This document shows, piece after piece, positions 11,410-22,966 of a stretch of 64,000 nucleotides of DNA. A program made the translations under genes and the position numbers. The stretch's first letter is position 1, and each line of letters opens with the position of its first letter. The notes below the pieces were generated by a model, which worked only from the letters and a program-made list of their open reading frames with translations, was not told where the DNA came from and searched no databases. Source of the DNA: Setoptus koraiensis (lineage: Eukaryota > Arthropoda); contig CM106585.1 in NCBI GenBank assembly GCA_048013815.1, forward strand, positions 13,268,001-13,332,000. Reading direction: 5' to 3'.

Positions 11410-13627
11410 TATCAATCTTGTTGTTAGTACTGTATATTTCCGAATCAATCGATCGAATCAGATCGAAGCGAACAATTCTCTAGCGAAGTTTCTCGAAAAA
11501 TGATATATCTGTCTACGTTTATCTCCTAGCACTATAACAGTAGTTCTGAACAAAGCCAGCAGTAAAATTTGCATCGGCATACGTGTCGTTATGCCGCTCT
11601 ATGCACCAAGTTGAGCGCTTCGAATACAGCGAGACTATCTACACTTTTGACAGTCGACAAGAAATAATCTATTTTCAGTTCTTTGTGTGCGAAATTCTTA
11701 ATTTAGATTCACTGTTGCGGTTTAAAAAAGTTGGTGCAAATAAATGCTACGTATCATATTAGGTTCACAGACGGGAGTGCTGGTTTCAGCCGCAGCACAG
11801 CAACACTTTTCGTCAAGTCTAGACTGTGGAAAAATTTCTGTGCGATTAAATAATGCACCATTGCAACGAGAAATTGTTTAAATATAGAATGCTGACTATT
11901 GTCGGTGCTCTGTCGCCGAGATCCACAAATTCCATATAGCCTATATGTGAGTCGCAATAGCGCCCCTGGTTCCAAAAACCAGACACTTCGGAACCTGAAA
12001 GGGGCCACAGAACTGGTAAATAGTGCTCCTTGTCTCGCCCCAAAAAGCGGCTGGTTAACCCCGTCGTTGGCGCCCCAGACATTGCCGAAAGTAGAGGTTA
12101 CTGTTAATAGTTTTGCTGTCGCAAGGGCCAGCAGAATAATTCTGTTTCGCCCATTCTATTTCTGGCTGGGTGAAAGCTCTGAAACTCGCCTGCGAACATG
12201 TCACATAAATGATTCGTTTGAGACATTTTTTTTCCCACCGAAATACCGAATTTAGCAACTTTTTCCTGAATGTTTGATGGTCGTATCGGCCGAATTTTCA
12301 CTTATCCACCGAAAAAGGTCAGGTTCTTGCACGATTTATACGGTAGAAATTCTAGCGATTTCTGACAAGTCAACCAGCCGTTCTGTCGGCCCTAGCTATC
12401 GCTAAATGTGCCAAAACTGTGGCAGAAATTAATTTCTGCCATTTGCAACCAATTTGTTTGTGCCGGGCTGTTGCAGCGTATGCGATGTTGCACGAAACTT
12501 GATATTGCACCCATTGTGTAGCTGTCATTGTTCAGACTAACCAGACTCAACAACAACAGGTTGTTCCGTTCGATCGCATCAGCAGCTTGGCAACATTGCC
12601 GAAATAAGCGGAGCTCGGTTGAAAAGGCTGCAGCAACAGCAACAGTTGCAGTTGAGCATCGCGTAACAATGCCATCGCCATCAACAGTGACATAATTGTT
12701 GTGGTTAGTGTCACAATCACGTTGAGCAGAACGGAAATGGATCGAGTTACAATGCAAACAACTTGTTCGTGGGCGACATCAGCGCGTTCGGCGTAACAAC
12801 TGCAACAAGAGCAACAAGTGCACCAACGGCGACACTGGCAACAACTGCACCAAGTGCACCAACGGCGACAGGTGAACTGAATTGACAGTGATCTCGCTGA
12901 CCGCTGCCCATTTATTTGGCAGTGACTTGCATGAAAAAATGTGATCTGTCACATCTGCAGGGCCTCGAAAAGTGGGCTATTGGTTGGCGCCGGTTTCGCG
13001 TTGGACTCATTGTGAGTCTGCTGTCATTGTCATGCAGATTGCCACAAAGTTTATGGCGTATAAACGTAATCACTTTTTGCCGTTGCCACGGTGATGCGAC
13101 AGCGACGGGCGACGGGTGTCGCCCAGGCCGATTCTTGTTTTCCTCGGCCGTGTCCGCGGGTTGCGTTTCGGATCGCGTTACGGCATGAAACTGTCAGAAG
13201 TTTCATTCATTGGCGTGATAGCCGCGCAAAAAGTGCCGCTGACGAGCCACCTAATCAACGGATTGGTGCCTGACAGGACAGAGGGTCGCCCACGGCTCGA
13301 CACATCAGCGCCATTGAACGGATTTGAATGCTCCACAAACAAAAAATCTCTCTATCTGATGTCAGCGAACGGTTCGCTGTCACATATGTTCAGCTCGCAG
13401 GGTGTGAGGCGTGTAAAAGAATGCGCGCAAATGCGGCCGAATTATGCAAATGAGCCCGTTGATCTGGCTGCTGATCGCAACAGAGTGGTTTGTTTGCGCC
13501 AGTTGTCGCACCGAGCTTCAGAGAGCCAATTCAGCCGCGAAACAGTCCGAAATGCAGCCAAATAATCAATTTTCGACCTTGTTCACACGCGCAACCCAGC
13601 CAACTGGCACCGCGTAATGTGTCAACT
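11410..13627. other. Intergenic stretch between the coiled-coil and ZP genes
   Basis: No conserved gene is recognised on either strand. It includes a short hairpin (CGGCATACG/CGTTATGCCG region near 11573-11594), a set of CAA/GCAACAAG repeats near 12785-12870, and the probable promoter and 5' UTR of the ZP gene. The change from AT-rich to the GC-richer texture typical of the window occurs at roughly 12.3 kb. Confidence 0.4.
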
Positions 13628-16600
13628 ATGTGCCAATTAATCAACAAGTCGCTCGTCGCTGTCATGAGGTCAGCAGTGTCGGATTATCGGCTCAACAGCG
13701 CACCAGCAGCAAACGACAAACTGAGAACAGCAACAAACGACAAACCAAGAACAGCAACAAACAACGAACCAAGAACAGCAACAGCGGCGCCCACGTCGAC
13801 CAATTGTCGGGCTAAATTGTTAGCGTCGCTGATCCTATTTATAATCGCCTCAATATCAACAGCATTTGCCCTCGAGAAATTTGATGCAAGTCAGCAAATT
13901 GCGCACGGTTGCGGAGAGGGCGCGCTGCAAACTTTCGAAAAGATATCAATGTCGTCATTTGAGCCGTCGCCAATTTTCATATCGTCGCCCTCGCCGTCGC
14001 CGGCGTCCGGTGTTGCCGGCAACCAGATCCACTTCGACCAGAACGGCCGAGTTTTGGCGCAGCAAGACGACCAGGCGCTCACCAGCGAGTGCGTCGAGTT
14101 GTGCAAACTGCAATCAAACTGCCTGTCGTTCGTCATCGACTACAACAAGTTCGAGTGCAAATCCTACGCCATAACCCAGCAGCAACAACAACAACAACAG
14201 CAACAACAGCAGCAACAACAGCAACAACAGCAACAACACCAGCAACACCAGCAACAACAACAACAGCAACAACAGCAGCAGCAGCAACGAACGACCGATG
14301 ACCGCGGCCGGAACCCGGCCAACGACACCCGCTCGCGACCGACCGAGCAACTGTTGCCCTCGACATCGGCCAACTATTTCGAGAAAGTGTGCCTCGGCGG
14401 CCCGAGCACCGGGCCCCAACTGGAGCGGGTGTGCGGCCCGGACCGACTGTGGGCCGTTGAGCGGGTTGTGGACGCCTTCTTGGAGGGCTACGACGAGAAA
14501 CAATTGACAAATGTCACCAGCAAGAACCAATGCTCAAGCAAATGTCTGACGGAAACGCAATTTGTTTGCCGCAGCGCCCAATACGATCAGAACACCAACG
14601 TGTGCCGACTGTCCCGAGAGGATCGCCGCAGTCAGCCGCACGCCTTCCGCACCGAAAACGCCACGGGCCGGCACTACATCGAGAATCAGTGCTGGGGCAT
14701 GTCGGCCGGGCCGGGCCCGTGCACATACGAGCCGAAACAAAACGTTGCGGTTGCCAGCATGGACGCACTCAAGCATGCTCAAAATGTCTCTGAATGCCAG
14801 ACGAAATGTTCGCGCGAACAAACGTTCAATTGTCGCTCTTATTCCTATCACAACAACAGGTGCTTCCTGTCGGGCGACGACAGCGTCAGTCTGAGGTGGC
14901 CTCTTGTGCGACTTCCGGTCAAAATCAATTGGCACTACGGAGAGCGCAAGTGCGACAAAAGCGCCGCAACAAGCACAAACAACAAGCACAATAAAGCCAA
15001 CCAAAACGATTTATTTGGTCAGACATTTTTCACAAATTATGCGCCACCAGCCAGCGCCGAACCGATTTTTTCGCCCCCAAAAGTCGCATTGGTGGCCCCA
15101 TCGGAGCCCTCTAATCACATTAACGTTTCGTCTTTGGGGCCCGCGAATTGGCAACAGCAAGCGCACACGACTTATCATGACCAATGGACGCTGCAAAAGC
15201 CACACAATGAGCCCAACAGTGATAATAATCAGCTGTCACAGGATGGCCCCTTCATCCGGCAGGCGCATCATTATTCGCCGGCGCCCACGTTGGCGCAAAC
15301 AGAGAGCTCAGTGCCACTCAATCAATTCGCTTGGACGGCCAGTTCGGAGAAACCCGGCGGCTACTCGTATGCGGCGGACAGCGGCCCGTACACGCACACC
15401 GGTGGCCAGGAGGGGCCCGGTGTCGAGACGGGCCGGTTTGGGCAGACAACGGCAAGCAATTTAGACGGTTCGAACAATGACAACAATCAGCACTCATTCG
15501 CGCTCAATGGCGACCCGACGACAAACACGCAATTGCAAACCGCCTACTATTCGCGGTACGGGGTGACGCGGTGGCCGCAAGCAGCGCCCAGCCCGCAGCA
15601 AGCAACCGGCGGCCAGCAGTTGGACCAATCGGCCAGCAGTGTTCTGTACCATCAGCAGCAAATACCCTACGACAGGCCCGCGTTGCACCAGAGCCCGAGG
15701 TGGACCCCGGGCGCGCGCAACGGCGCGCCCCAAACGAGCAACAACGACAACAACCGTATCCACTTCATCCAGCCAACAACCAGCGGACACTCGCTGGGGC
15801 ACGATTCCAGAAGCGGCCCCAGCACTGCGAACATTCCGTACAGCGGACTCGCGCCCGGATACACGAGCGTTGGCAAAGCCGCGGCCGGATATTCGAGCGC
15901 CAGCGGCAACAATTTAGTCTATTCGGCGGCCTCCATGGACGAGCCAGCGGTCTCGCCGGCGCCGCAGCAGCAAAATAGAGCGGAAAATCCGCGCTTCACA
16001 CCATCACAAATGGCCAGCCAGCATCAGCCGTTCGGAAGTCCGTGCAAGCCGGGATTCAGCAGCCTGTGGGGCAGCTCGCCGGAACTGGCGCCGGGCTTCC
16101 CTGCCAAGCACCAGGCCGATTCGCTGTACGCGAGCGGTTCGGCGCAAATTGTATCAAATTCGCTGGATGGGGCCGCCACGAATCATGGGCCGCCGTCGGT
16201 CAGGTTCAGCAAGACCGGTCCGAGCACGCGCATTAGGAGCGCGTACATTTTCCACGTGATTCGGGCCTCGTCGCTGGCCGACTGCGAGCGGGCTTGTGCC
16301 GGCTTCGCCGACCAGTGTCGGTCGTTCAACTACCGGGCTTTTTTCGAGGGCGAAAACTGCGAGCTGAGCCGTAACGATACGCGCAATTTGAAGCAACCCG
16401 TGGACAATCCGTTGTATTTCGAACAGCACGCAGCGTTTGACTATTACGAGCGCGACCCGACGACGACGGGGTCGGCCGCGTCCGCGGCGGCAGCAGCCGC
16501 CGCCTACCTGAGCGTGCCCTCGATGATGCCCGGCGCCGATTGTGCGGACGTCACGCAAACGTGCACGCCCGACGGAATGGAGTTCACGCTGCGCACCCAG

Positions 16601-18037
16601 GAACCGTTCAACGGGCGCATCTACACCTACGGTCATCACGATTCGTGTTTCTACGACGCCGAGGCCGCAACGACAAGCGTGCTCCGAATTAGCCGCACCA
16701 ACGGGTTTCCGCGTTGCGGCACCCAACAAATAGGCGACCTAATGACCAACATTGTCGTTGTTCAATTCAGCGATTACGCGCAAACAAGCCACGACAAAAA
16801 GTACAATCTCACCTGTTATTTCTCGGGCCACGGCGAGACCGTGGTGACCTCAAATTATCTGGACACCAAAATAGACGCCAGGGGGAGCCATCCGATGCAA
16901 ATAGAGCATTTGCCGCCGCAAAACGTAGTCACGTCAAATGTTGTGCTGCGCGTGTTGTACAGGGGCCAGCCGACCAACACGATAGCGCTGGGCGACTTGC
17001 TGACATTTAGATTGGAGGCGCGCGGCGCGGGCCAGCACCGATACAACGATCCGCTGAACAATGAGATATTTGCCACCAGCGTGCTGGCCAAAGATCCCTA
17101 CACCGGCCGCCAGGTTCAATTGATAGACTCGCGCGGCTGCCCGCTAGATCCCGTGTATCTGTTTCCCGAGCTGCAGAAGACGCCCGATGGCGCGCTCGAA
17201 TCGGAGTTTTATGCCTTCAAAATACCCGATTCAAACTTTTTGATATTTCAGGCTACCGTGCGAACGTGCAAGAGCCCGTGCGAGCCAATCATCTGCACCG
17301 ATGCCAAGAGCAGGCACGGCGCCCAGTCGGTGCCGTCGTGGGGCCGGCGCAGGAGACGACGACGGGACGCATCGGATGCGGAAACCGATGTTGAGCGGCT
17401 GCATACGGTGACAATACCGGCCCGGCTGAGGGGCCACTCCCATTTCAATTCTACGGCGAGCGGCCCGGCAAGCGTCGTCGATGTTCGGACGAGAAATTTA
17501 AAGCGGTCCGACGACCCAAAACGGCGCACCGACCAAAGTGAGCCGGTCGAGCACGAGATTCAGGAAATGTTCAGGGTGTACGCGTCGCGTGACCGCATTC
17601 CCGAACCCGGTTGGTTGGCCATGTCGGCGAGGGGCGACACATCCTCTGGCGACACACCCTCTGGCGGCGCACGGTCGGGCGCGGCCAAAGCGGCCAAAAC
17701 GAGAAACAGTCACAAATTGCGAGCAACCGACAGCGAGGATATTCGAGAAATGGGCACTGTTTGCCTGTCGGAATTGGGCTACTATTGCATGGTGTCCGCC
17801 ATAGTGTCCCTCTCACTGCTGATTGGCTCGATGGTGTGCGTGGCTGTTTGCCTGATGAAAAAATCACAAATTGCCGTAAGTTGATTGCCATTTCCGACAC
17901 TCTCCAGCGATTCGTTGCCGCCGACGAGCAACTAATTTTTTCACCTTAAACCTGACATTTCGCTTCTCGCCAATATCCAGATCAAACAGATCGTTGCGGA
18001 CGGAGCGGGTCCGGTGTGCCTAGCACACAAGCCATAG
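13628..18037 (+). CDS. PAN/ZP-domain transmembrane protein (apical matrix), 2 exons
   Basis: Exons 13628-17875 and 17981-18037 (donor GCC/GTAAGT, acceptor CCAG/ATC, phase 0) give 1434 residues. A hydrophobic segment (LLASLILFIIASISTAFA, about 62-80) is the likely signal sequence. Four PAN/apple-like Cys modules follow (about 91-181, 251-357, 361-444, 858-943), with a polyglutamine tract (about 183-222) after the first and a 410-residue Ser/Gln/Pro-rich linker before the fourth. The ZP domain spans about 971-1225 and includes RISRTNGFPRCGTQQ, NIVVVQFSD and YNLTCYF. A furin-type site (WGRRRRRRRD, about 1238) and one transmembrane helix (about 1385-1411) end it, with a short cytoplasmic tail (...IKQIVADGAGPVCLAHKP). 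This order matches the insect PAN+ZP group (NompA, Trynity, Neo, Nyo, Mey), which link epithelia to cuticle. Which member it is remains unclear. The start is uncertain: about 60 residues precede the signal helix. Confidence 0.85.
14176..14294 (+). repeat. CAG/CAA polyglutamine-encoding repeat in the ZP gene
   Basis: About 119 bases of mixed CAG and CAA, with two CACCAG interruptions (14236-14250), encode about 38 Gln with two His inside the ZP-gene exon between PAN modules 1 and 2. Confidence 0.95.
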
Positions 18038-18684
18038 GTTGTGCATGGGTAGCGATTGTTCGACATGGAAGAACCACGATTTTCGGAAGGGCAGTTTCTC
18101 GGGCGCCGATTTCGCCGGGCGGCTTCGCCTCGAACTCGCCAGCCCGAAACTGGGTCGAAAACGAAAATGAAAACGAAAGAAACAACCGGACGCCGACCAG
18201 CAAAACAACCGAATCAGACGTGTGAAAATCTGATTTTGAAAGTCAGATTTTCATTCAATTTGAAATATCCGCCCAGAGGATCGCTCTGTCAATATTCTCG
18301 CCTGCTCCTATTGGTCGCACACTGCCGAACGACCGGCTACCGAGTGTTCAACTATTTACTGCCATTTCGAGCCTCTCGAACAGCAACAAAACACCGGAAC
18401 TGAGATTTGGAGACCACTTCCGGTTTGATTTTCCGAGGCGCAGAGGCGCTGTGAAATCTGAGCAAGCTCTTGGCACGACCGGGTGACAGTACGCGACGGA
18501 TATTTGGTGCGAGCGCGACTCGCGAAAAAACAATGGACATTTGCAGCGTTTTTTGCGTTATCACTTGGGCGCTTTTTATTGGGGACTTTGCAGTGTGCAC
18601 AAAGTACACAATTTTTCGAATTTACATTAAATTTACATAGAAATCCAATTTACATATGTGCTTGTGTGAGAGGGGGCATTACCA
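18038..18684. other. Convergent intergenic spacer between ZP and SLC1 genes
   Basis: The spacer holds the 3' UTRs of both converging genes. A hairpin lies at 18224-18252 (GAAAATCTGA, nine-base loop, TCAGATTTTC). A minus-strand AATAAA (plus-strand 18575-18580) serves the SLC1 gene. No other gene is visible. Confidence 0.55.
18575..18580 (-). terminator. Poly(A) signal of the SLC1 gene
   Basis: TTTATT on the plus strand is AATAAA on the minus strand, about 105 bases past the SLC1 stop codon at 18685-18687. Confidence 0.5.
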
Positions 18685-21027
18685 CTATAAATTAGTTTCG
18701 GGTGGTGGTGTTATTGTGACGCTTATCACTCGTTTCGTTGGCTTGCTCGTCTTGTTGGTCGCGAGGCTGGACGGGCCGGCGCCGTAGATGCTGCCGCTGT
18801 TGTTGTTGTTGTTGTTGTTGTTGTTGTCATCCACAGGCGGCGAGTTTGTGGGCTGTCTGGGCGGTGGCTTGTGCGGCGCGGAATACACCGAGGCGGTGGA
18901 CGGGTGCTGGTGCGATTCCGCCGGCGGTTGCTGATGGGCGGCCGCGGGTGCGTTTTGGCCCGCCGTGCCGCCAGCCGGGCTGTTGGTGGTGGTGTGGGCG
19001 GTAGATGGCGCCTGCTGCTGTTGCTGCAGCGTTTCGAGCCGGATTTTCTCTAGCGACACGTCGTCGTCGTAGCACATGTCCTGGCCGCACAGGTGATCTA
19101 TGATGGCGCAACCTATTGAGTTTGCCCAAACGTTCACCAGGGTGCGGAAGCGATCCAGTATAAAATCGACAATGTATATGAGCGACAATTGTAGCACGGG
19201 CAAATCTATGGCGTTCAGCACGATCACAATGGTGAGCATTCCGCACGAGGGCACCCCGGTCGTGCTGACCGACGCCACTGAGGTGGCCAGTCCGATGACC
19301 ACAAGCGAGCCGAGCGTCAACTGAACGCCAATCAGTTGCGCAATGTACACACTGGCGACAGCCTCGTAAATGGCTGTTCCGTTCATGTTGATGATGGCGC
19401 CCAGGGGGCAGCACGATTGCACAATTTTTCTATTTATCTGATAATTGATCAGGCACTTGATTGTGATGGCCAGCGTGGCCGTGCTAGATGAGGTGGCAAA
19501 GGCCATCGCGAGCGCCTCTACCATTTGCCTGAAGAACTTCATGGGCGACTTCCGGGTGACCAGGTAGTACACGAGGGGCAGCACGAGCAGGGCGTGAAAG
19601 GTGAGCGCGCACAACACGGTCAGCGTGTACAACATGAGACTGTTGGCCATGGTGCCCAGATCCTGGGCGCGGGCTATCTGGCCCATAATTAGGAAGGGCA
19701 CGCACAGGGGCGTCAGATTGGTGAGCATGAGCGCCAGTCGGGTAGTGAGCTCCGCAACGCACCCGATCATGTCGACGAGCGGTCGGGCCGCCGGCGGGCC
19801 CATCTGCTGCAGTGTCACGCCCACCACAGTGGCCACCACCAGCAAGCCTATCACGTTGGCCCGATGCACTTGTTCCTGTTTGAAGGGCCACTCGCCAGGT
19901 GGCGGCTGCAGCCGGCCGTTGATAATGACAACGTTGGCTGGCTCCAGCAGCTTTGTGCGCGTCTGACTGACGGCCGCACCGACCGCGTTGTCGGGCACCA
20001 GGTTGCGCAACAGGTCCAACACCACGTCCACGGGTATCTCGTTGGCGGTCTTGAAGCGCTCGTTGTTGTACAGGTGATGCGTGGCCTTGGCGTGCGTCAC
20101 CAGGTTGATGGGCAGCCGGCCCGCGTCCCGGTCCCTGATGGGCCGCGTGGCGTAATTGTTGGCGCCCGGGTAGTTGTTGCTGTTGTAGTTGTAGTTGCTG
20201 TTGTAGTTGTTGTTGTTGTTGTTGTTAGTGTTGGCAGTAAATGCGGCGTTGACCAGCAGGGTGGCGCTGTCGTCGCTGAACTGGTGGTGGCGCGCCTGCT
20301 GCTGCTGCGACGGCGACGGGTAAAAGTAGGAAGTGGCACCGGAAGTGTCCGACATGGCGTCTAGGTTGTAGTCGCGGAAATGCGCCTGCGTTGGCGGACT
20401 GTGGTCGCTGATGGTGGCAAACTGTTGCTGCTCGCCGGACCCGGTTGCGTCGCCGCCGCCGCTCCGGAACAGACCGCCGGGCCGGGGCCCGAGCGAGTCC
20501 GCCGCGTCCACGTCCGCCGCCGCCGGCTGCTGCTGCGCCACGGGCCCGCCGGGCCTAATTAATATCACAAATAGCACGCCCTGCACAATGGCCAGAGCGG
20601 TGGTGAACAGGCAATAAATTGAGGCGCTCTTGCCGATGCAAATGGTAAATTTTGTTTGTAACGTGGCAAATGCCTGTGCCACATTGGATACAACGAGCGG
20701 CACAATGAGCAAATTGAGCGCGCGCACAAACAACTCGCCAGGCACCTCCAAATACATAAATTGGCGCTCGTGCCAGGACGAGGCCACCCGGCGCAACAGC
20801 AGCCCGAACACTATGGCAACCGCAATGGATATGAGCGTGGACAGGAGGAGCCAGTGGTGCGCAAACAGGGCGCACAGGCGCTTGAATTTGGAATTTCGCT
20901 CGCCAATCTCATAGTAGAATGTGATGGGACTTGTGAGCGACGTGTTCCGCTGCGACCCGTTGTTGAATTTGATGGTCTGCGCCGATCTGCACAACGAATT
21001 TCTGTGCGGCCGCGACTCGAAATTCAT
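18685..21027 (-). CDS. SLC1-family (EAAT-like) transporter with altered sodium-site residues
   Basis: An intronless frame of 780 residues; an in-frame TAA lies three codons before the ATG. TM1 is near 60-79, TM2 near 98-122 and TM3 near 137-158. A Gln/Asn/Ser-rich loop of about 165 residues follows (about 160-325), then the EAAT-like VDVVLDLLRNLVPDN. Core motifs of the family are present: hairpin 1 TSSSTATLAI, hairpin 2 STTGVPSCG, TM7 NMNGTAIYEA and TM8 VDFILDRFRTLVNVWANSIG. The TM8 Asp and Arg that contact the amino-acid substrate (D625, R628) are kept. However TM7 NMDGT is NMNGT (N549), the TM8 GD of NVxGD is AN (N636), and the TM3 YY pair is YC (C139). In the archaeal homologue GltPh these are D312, D405 and Y89, ligands of sodium sites 3 and 1 (family knowledge). 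The C-terminal 140 residues are disordered. Membrane amino-acid transport is likely; substrate and coupling are not predictable. Confidence 0.85.
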   Translation of the reverse strand: MNFESRPHRNSLCRSAQTIKFNNGSQRNTSLTSPITFYYEIGERNSKFKRLCALFAHHWLLLSTLISIAVAIVFGLLLRRVASSWHERQFMYLEVPGELFVRALNLLIVPLVVSNVAQAFATLQTKFTICIGKSASIYCLFTTALAIVQGVLFVILIRPGGPVAQQQPAAADVDAADSLGPRPGGLFRSGGGDATGSGEQQQFATISDHSPPTQAHFRDYNLDAMSDTSGATSYFYPSPSQQQQARHHQFSDDSATLLVNAAFTANTNNNNNNNYNSNYNYNSNNYPGANNYATRPIRDRDAGRLPINLVTHAKATHHLYNNERFKTANEIPVDVVLDLLRNLVPDNAVGAAVSQTRTKLLEPANVVIINGRLQPPPGEWPFKQEQVHRANVIGLLVVATVVGVTLQQMGPPAARPLVDMIGCVAELTTRLALMLTNLTPLCVPFLIMGQIARAQDLGTMANSLMLYTLTVLCALTFHALLVLPLVYYLVTRKSPMKFFRQMVEALAMAFATSSSTATLAITIKCLINYQINRKIVQSCCPLGAIINMNGTAIYEAVASVYIAQLIGVQLTLGSLVVIGLATSVASVSTTGVPSCGMLTIVIVLNAIDLPVLQLSLIYIVDFILDRFRTLVNVWANSIGCAIIDHLCGQDMCYDDDVSLEKIRLETLQQQQQAPSTAHTTTNSPAGGTAGQNAPAAAHQQPPAESHQHPSTASVYSAPHKPPPRQPTNSPPVDDNNNNNNNNNSGSIYGAGPSSLATNKTSKPTKRVISVTITPPPETNL

Positions 21028-22584
21028 GTCGATTTATCTGGCGCTTCCGGTTGCTGGCGCTTCCGGTTTGCTGGCGCTTCCGGTTTGCTGCGGCGCTCGC
21101 TAGATTTTTTTCTGTCGCTTTTTTCCGTCTGTCGCTGTCTGTCTGTGTTGTGTGTGTCGTGGCGATTCTTTGCCAAGCTGATGCGGATGTCGCACCGATG
21201 CGGTTCGTGTGATTGTGTGGTTCAGTGATTTGGTTCAGTCTTGTTGTGGTTGCTGCGGTTGATGTGGTTGAGCTTGTAGCTGCTCTAATTGCTATAATTG
21301 GGGCGCGATTTTCAACTGCACTTGGAGCGCTGGCTGGGCCGGTGGCGATTCGATGATGATTCGTGGATAAAGTTGCTGCGACGATAGGCATGCTCCAACG
21401 CTGGCGTCTAGCATCGCCGTCGGCAACATTGTGTCTACTCCAGGTCTAGCTATCCAGTTATCCAATTGTAAGCTTTTTTTCTCTCTCTCTCCCTCTCTCG
21501 CTAGTTGTCTAGTTGTGTGGCTGTTCAATTGTCTAGTCACTTGGCTGGCTGCTTTTCGTAATAATCGACTGTCTATTTCGGTTTCGTTGTCGGGGGCCTA
21601 ACGCAACAGGCCGTGACAAGCAAACATTGCAGTGTGCAAATGCGCAGTGTCGCAGTGGTTTGCGCTCAAATTCAATTAGTTTTACAATATTCACCTAATT
21701 AGAGCGGGCCCAATTGGAGGGCGATCACTGGATCACTGATGGCCTAATGTGCCCAATGAAGGGATAATTGTTGCAAAATTCGTCAGAGTAGCGAGAGTTC
21801 TAGATGTCGATGTCAACGTTGTTCAATGTCGCTCAATGGTTCACGGGCTGCGAGAACATACCAAAATAGGCGAGTATGAGCGGATAATCGACGAGCTGAA
21901 CGACGAGCCGAACGACGACAGCAACGACAAACAAAACAACTGCCAGAACGATGGTGTGGGCCAAGATAACACAACACTAGGCAAACATGTGAGTATGAAT
22001 ATGAATACGGCTGACGTAATCGTCATGCTGTTGCTGTTGTCGCCATCCGGCGACAATAGCGACAGCCAATTGGCAACAACAGCGACAACAACAATAACAA
22101 CAGCAACAGCAACAACAACTACATCAACAACGACAACAACAACGATAGCAGCAACAACAACGGCGGCGGATATTAATCTAATTTAAACATATGCAATTTG
22201 TGTGCAATGATATCATCATTACAATATTGTCATCGTTGCGATGAAGTTCTTTATAAATTAAGTGGCAACACTATTTTGCATTTCGCTGTACGCCGCCGCT
22301 TGTCAGACAGCTCAAGCTTGTTGTGACAACTTTTGTCGCAACATTACCAGCCACATCTAGTCACACAGTCTAGTTGTATTGGCTGACAGGTATCGACAAC
22401 AGCAGCAGCAACAACAAGAGATAAAATAACAACAACATGACACGGTGCACGGTATGCCCACCAAATGGGACGATAGCAATAACGACACGATTAATTAACG
22501 CCGCCGATGAATATATTAATATATATATACATACAGCGGTATTATCTGTTTGTTTTGCTCCACCGCACTGTGTCATATGTGTCG

Positions 22585-22698
<114 letters not shown>

Positions 22699-22854
22699 AA
22701 AGGATTGATCGGATTGATCCAATTCATCACCTGTCAATTGTGTGATGACACTTCATATTTATTCATGATTGTCGCTTGTTGCAACTTGCAACCGGCGATC
22801 CTCGACAGCGGCAACCGCAACAACAGCACCACCACCGACAACTACAATGACAGC

Positions 22855-22966
22855 ATCGACAACTGCAACGACAACATCGACGACTGCAACGACAACATCG
22901 ACGACTGCAACGACAACATCGACGACTGCAACGACAACATCGACGACTGCAACGACTACATCGACA
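22855..22966. repeat. 21-base minisatellite
   Basis: The unit ATCGACGACTGCAACGACAAC is repeated about five times with few changes. Since 21 is a multiple of three, all frames stay open for several copies, which accounts for the open frames seen here on both strands; no gene is inferred. Confidence 0.93.

Noticed and set aside
12055-12110. TGGCGCC-like word resembling a retroelement primer-binding site
   Set aside because: No matching terminal repeats or element proteins are seen nearby; a short match can occur by chance, so no element is called.
18738-20617. Plus-strand Arg/Val-rich frames opposite the SLC1 gene
   Set aside because: Antisense shadows of the SLC1 coding frame; only the minus-strand frame carries family motifs.
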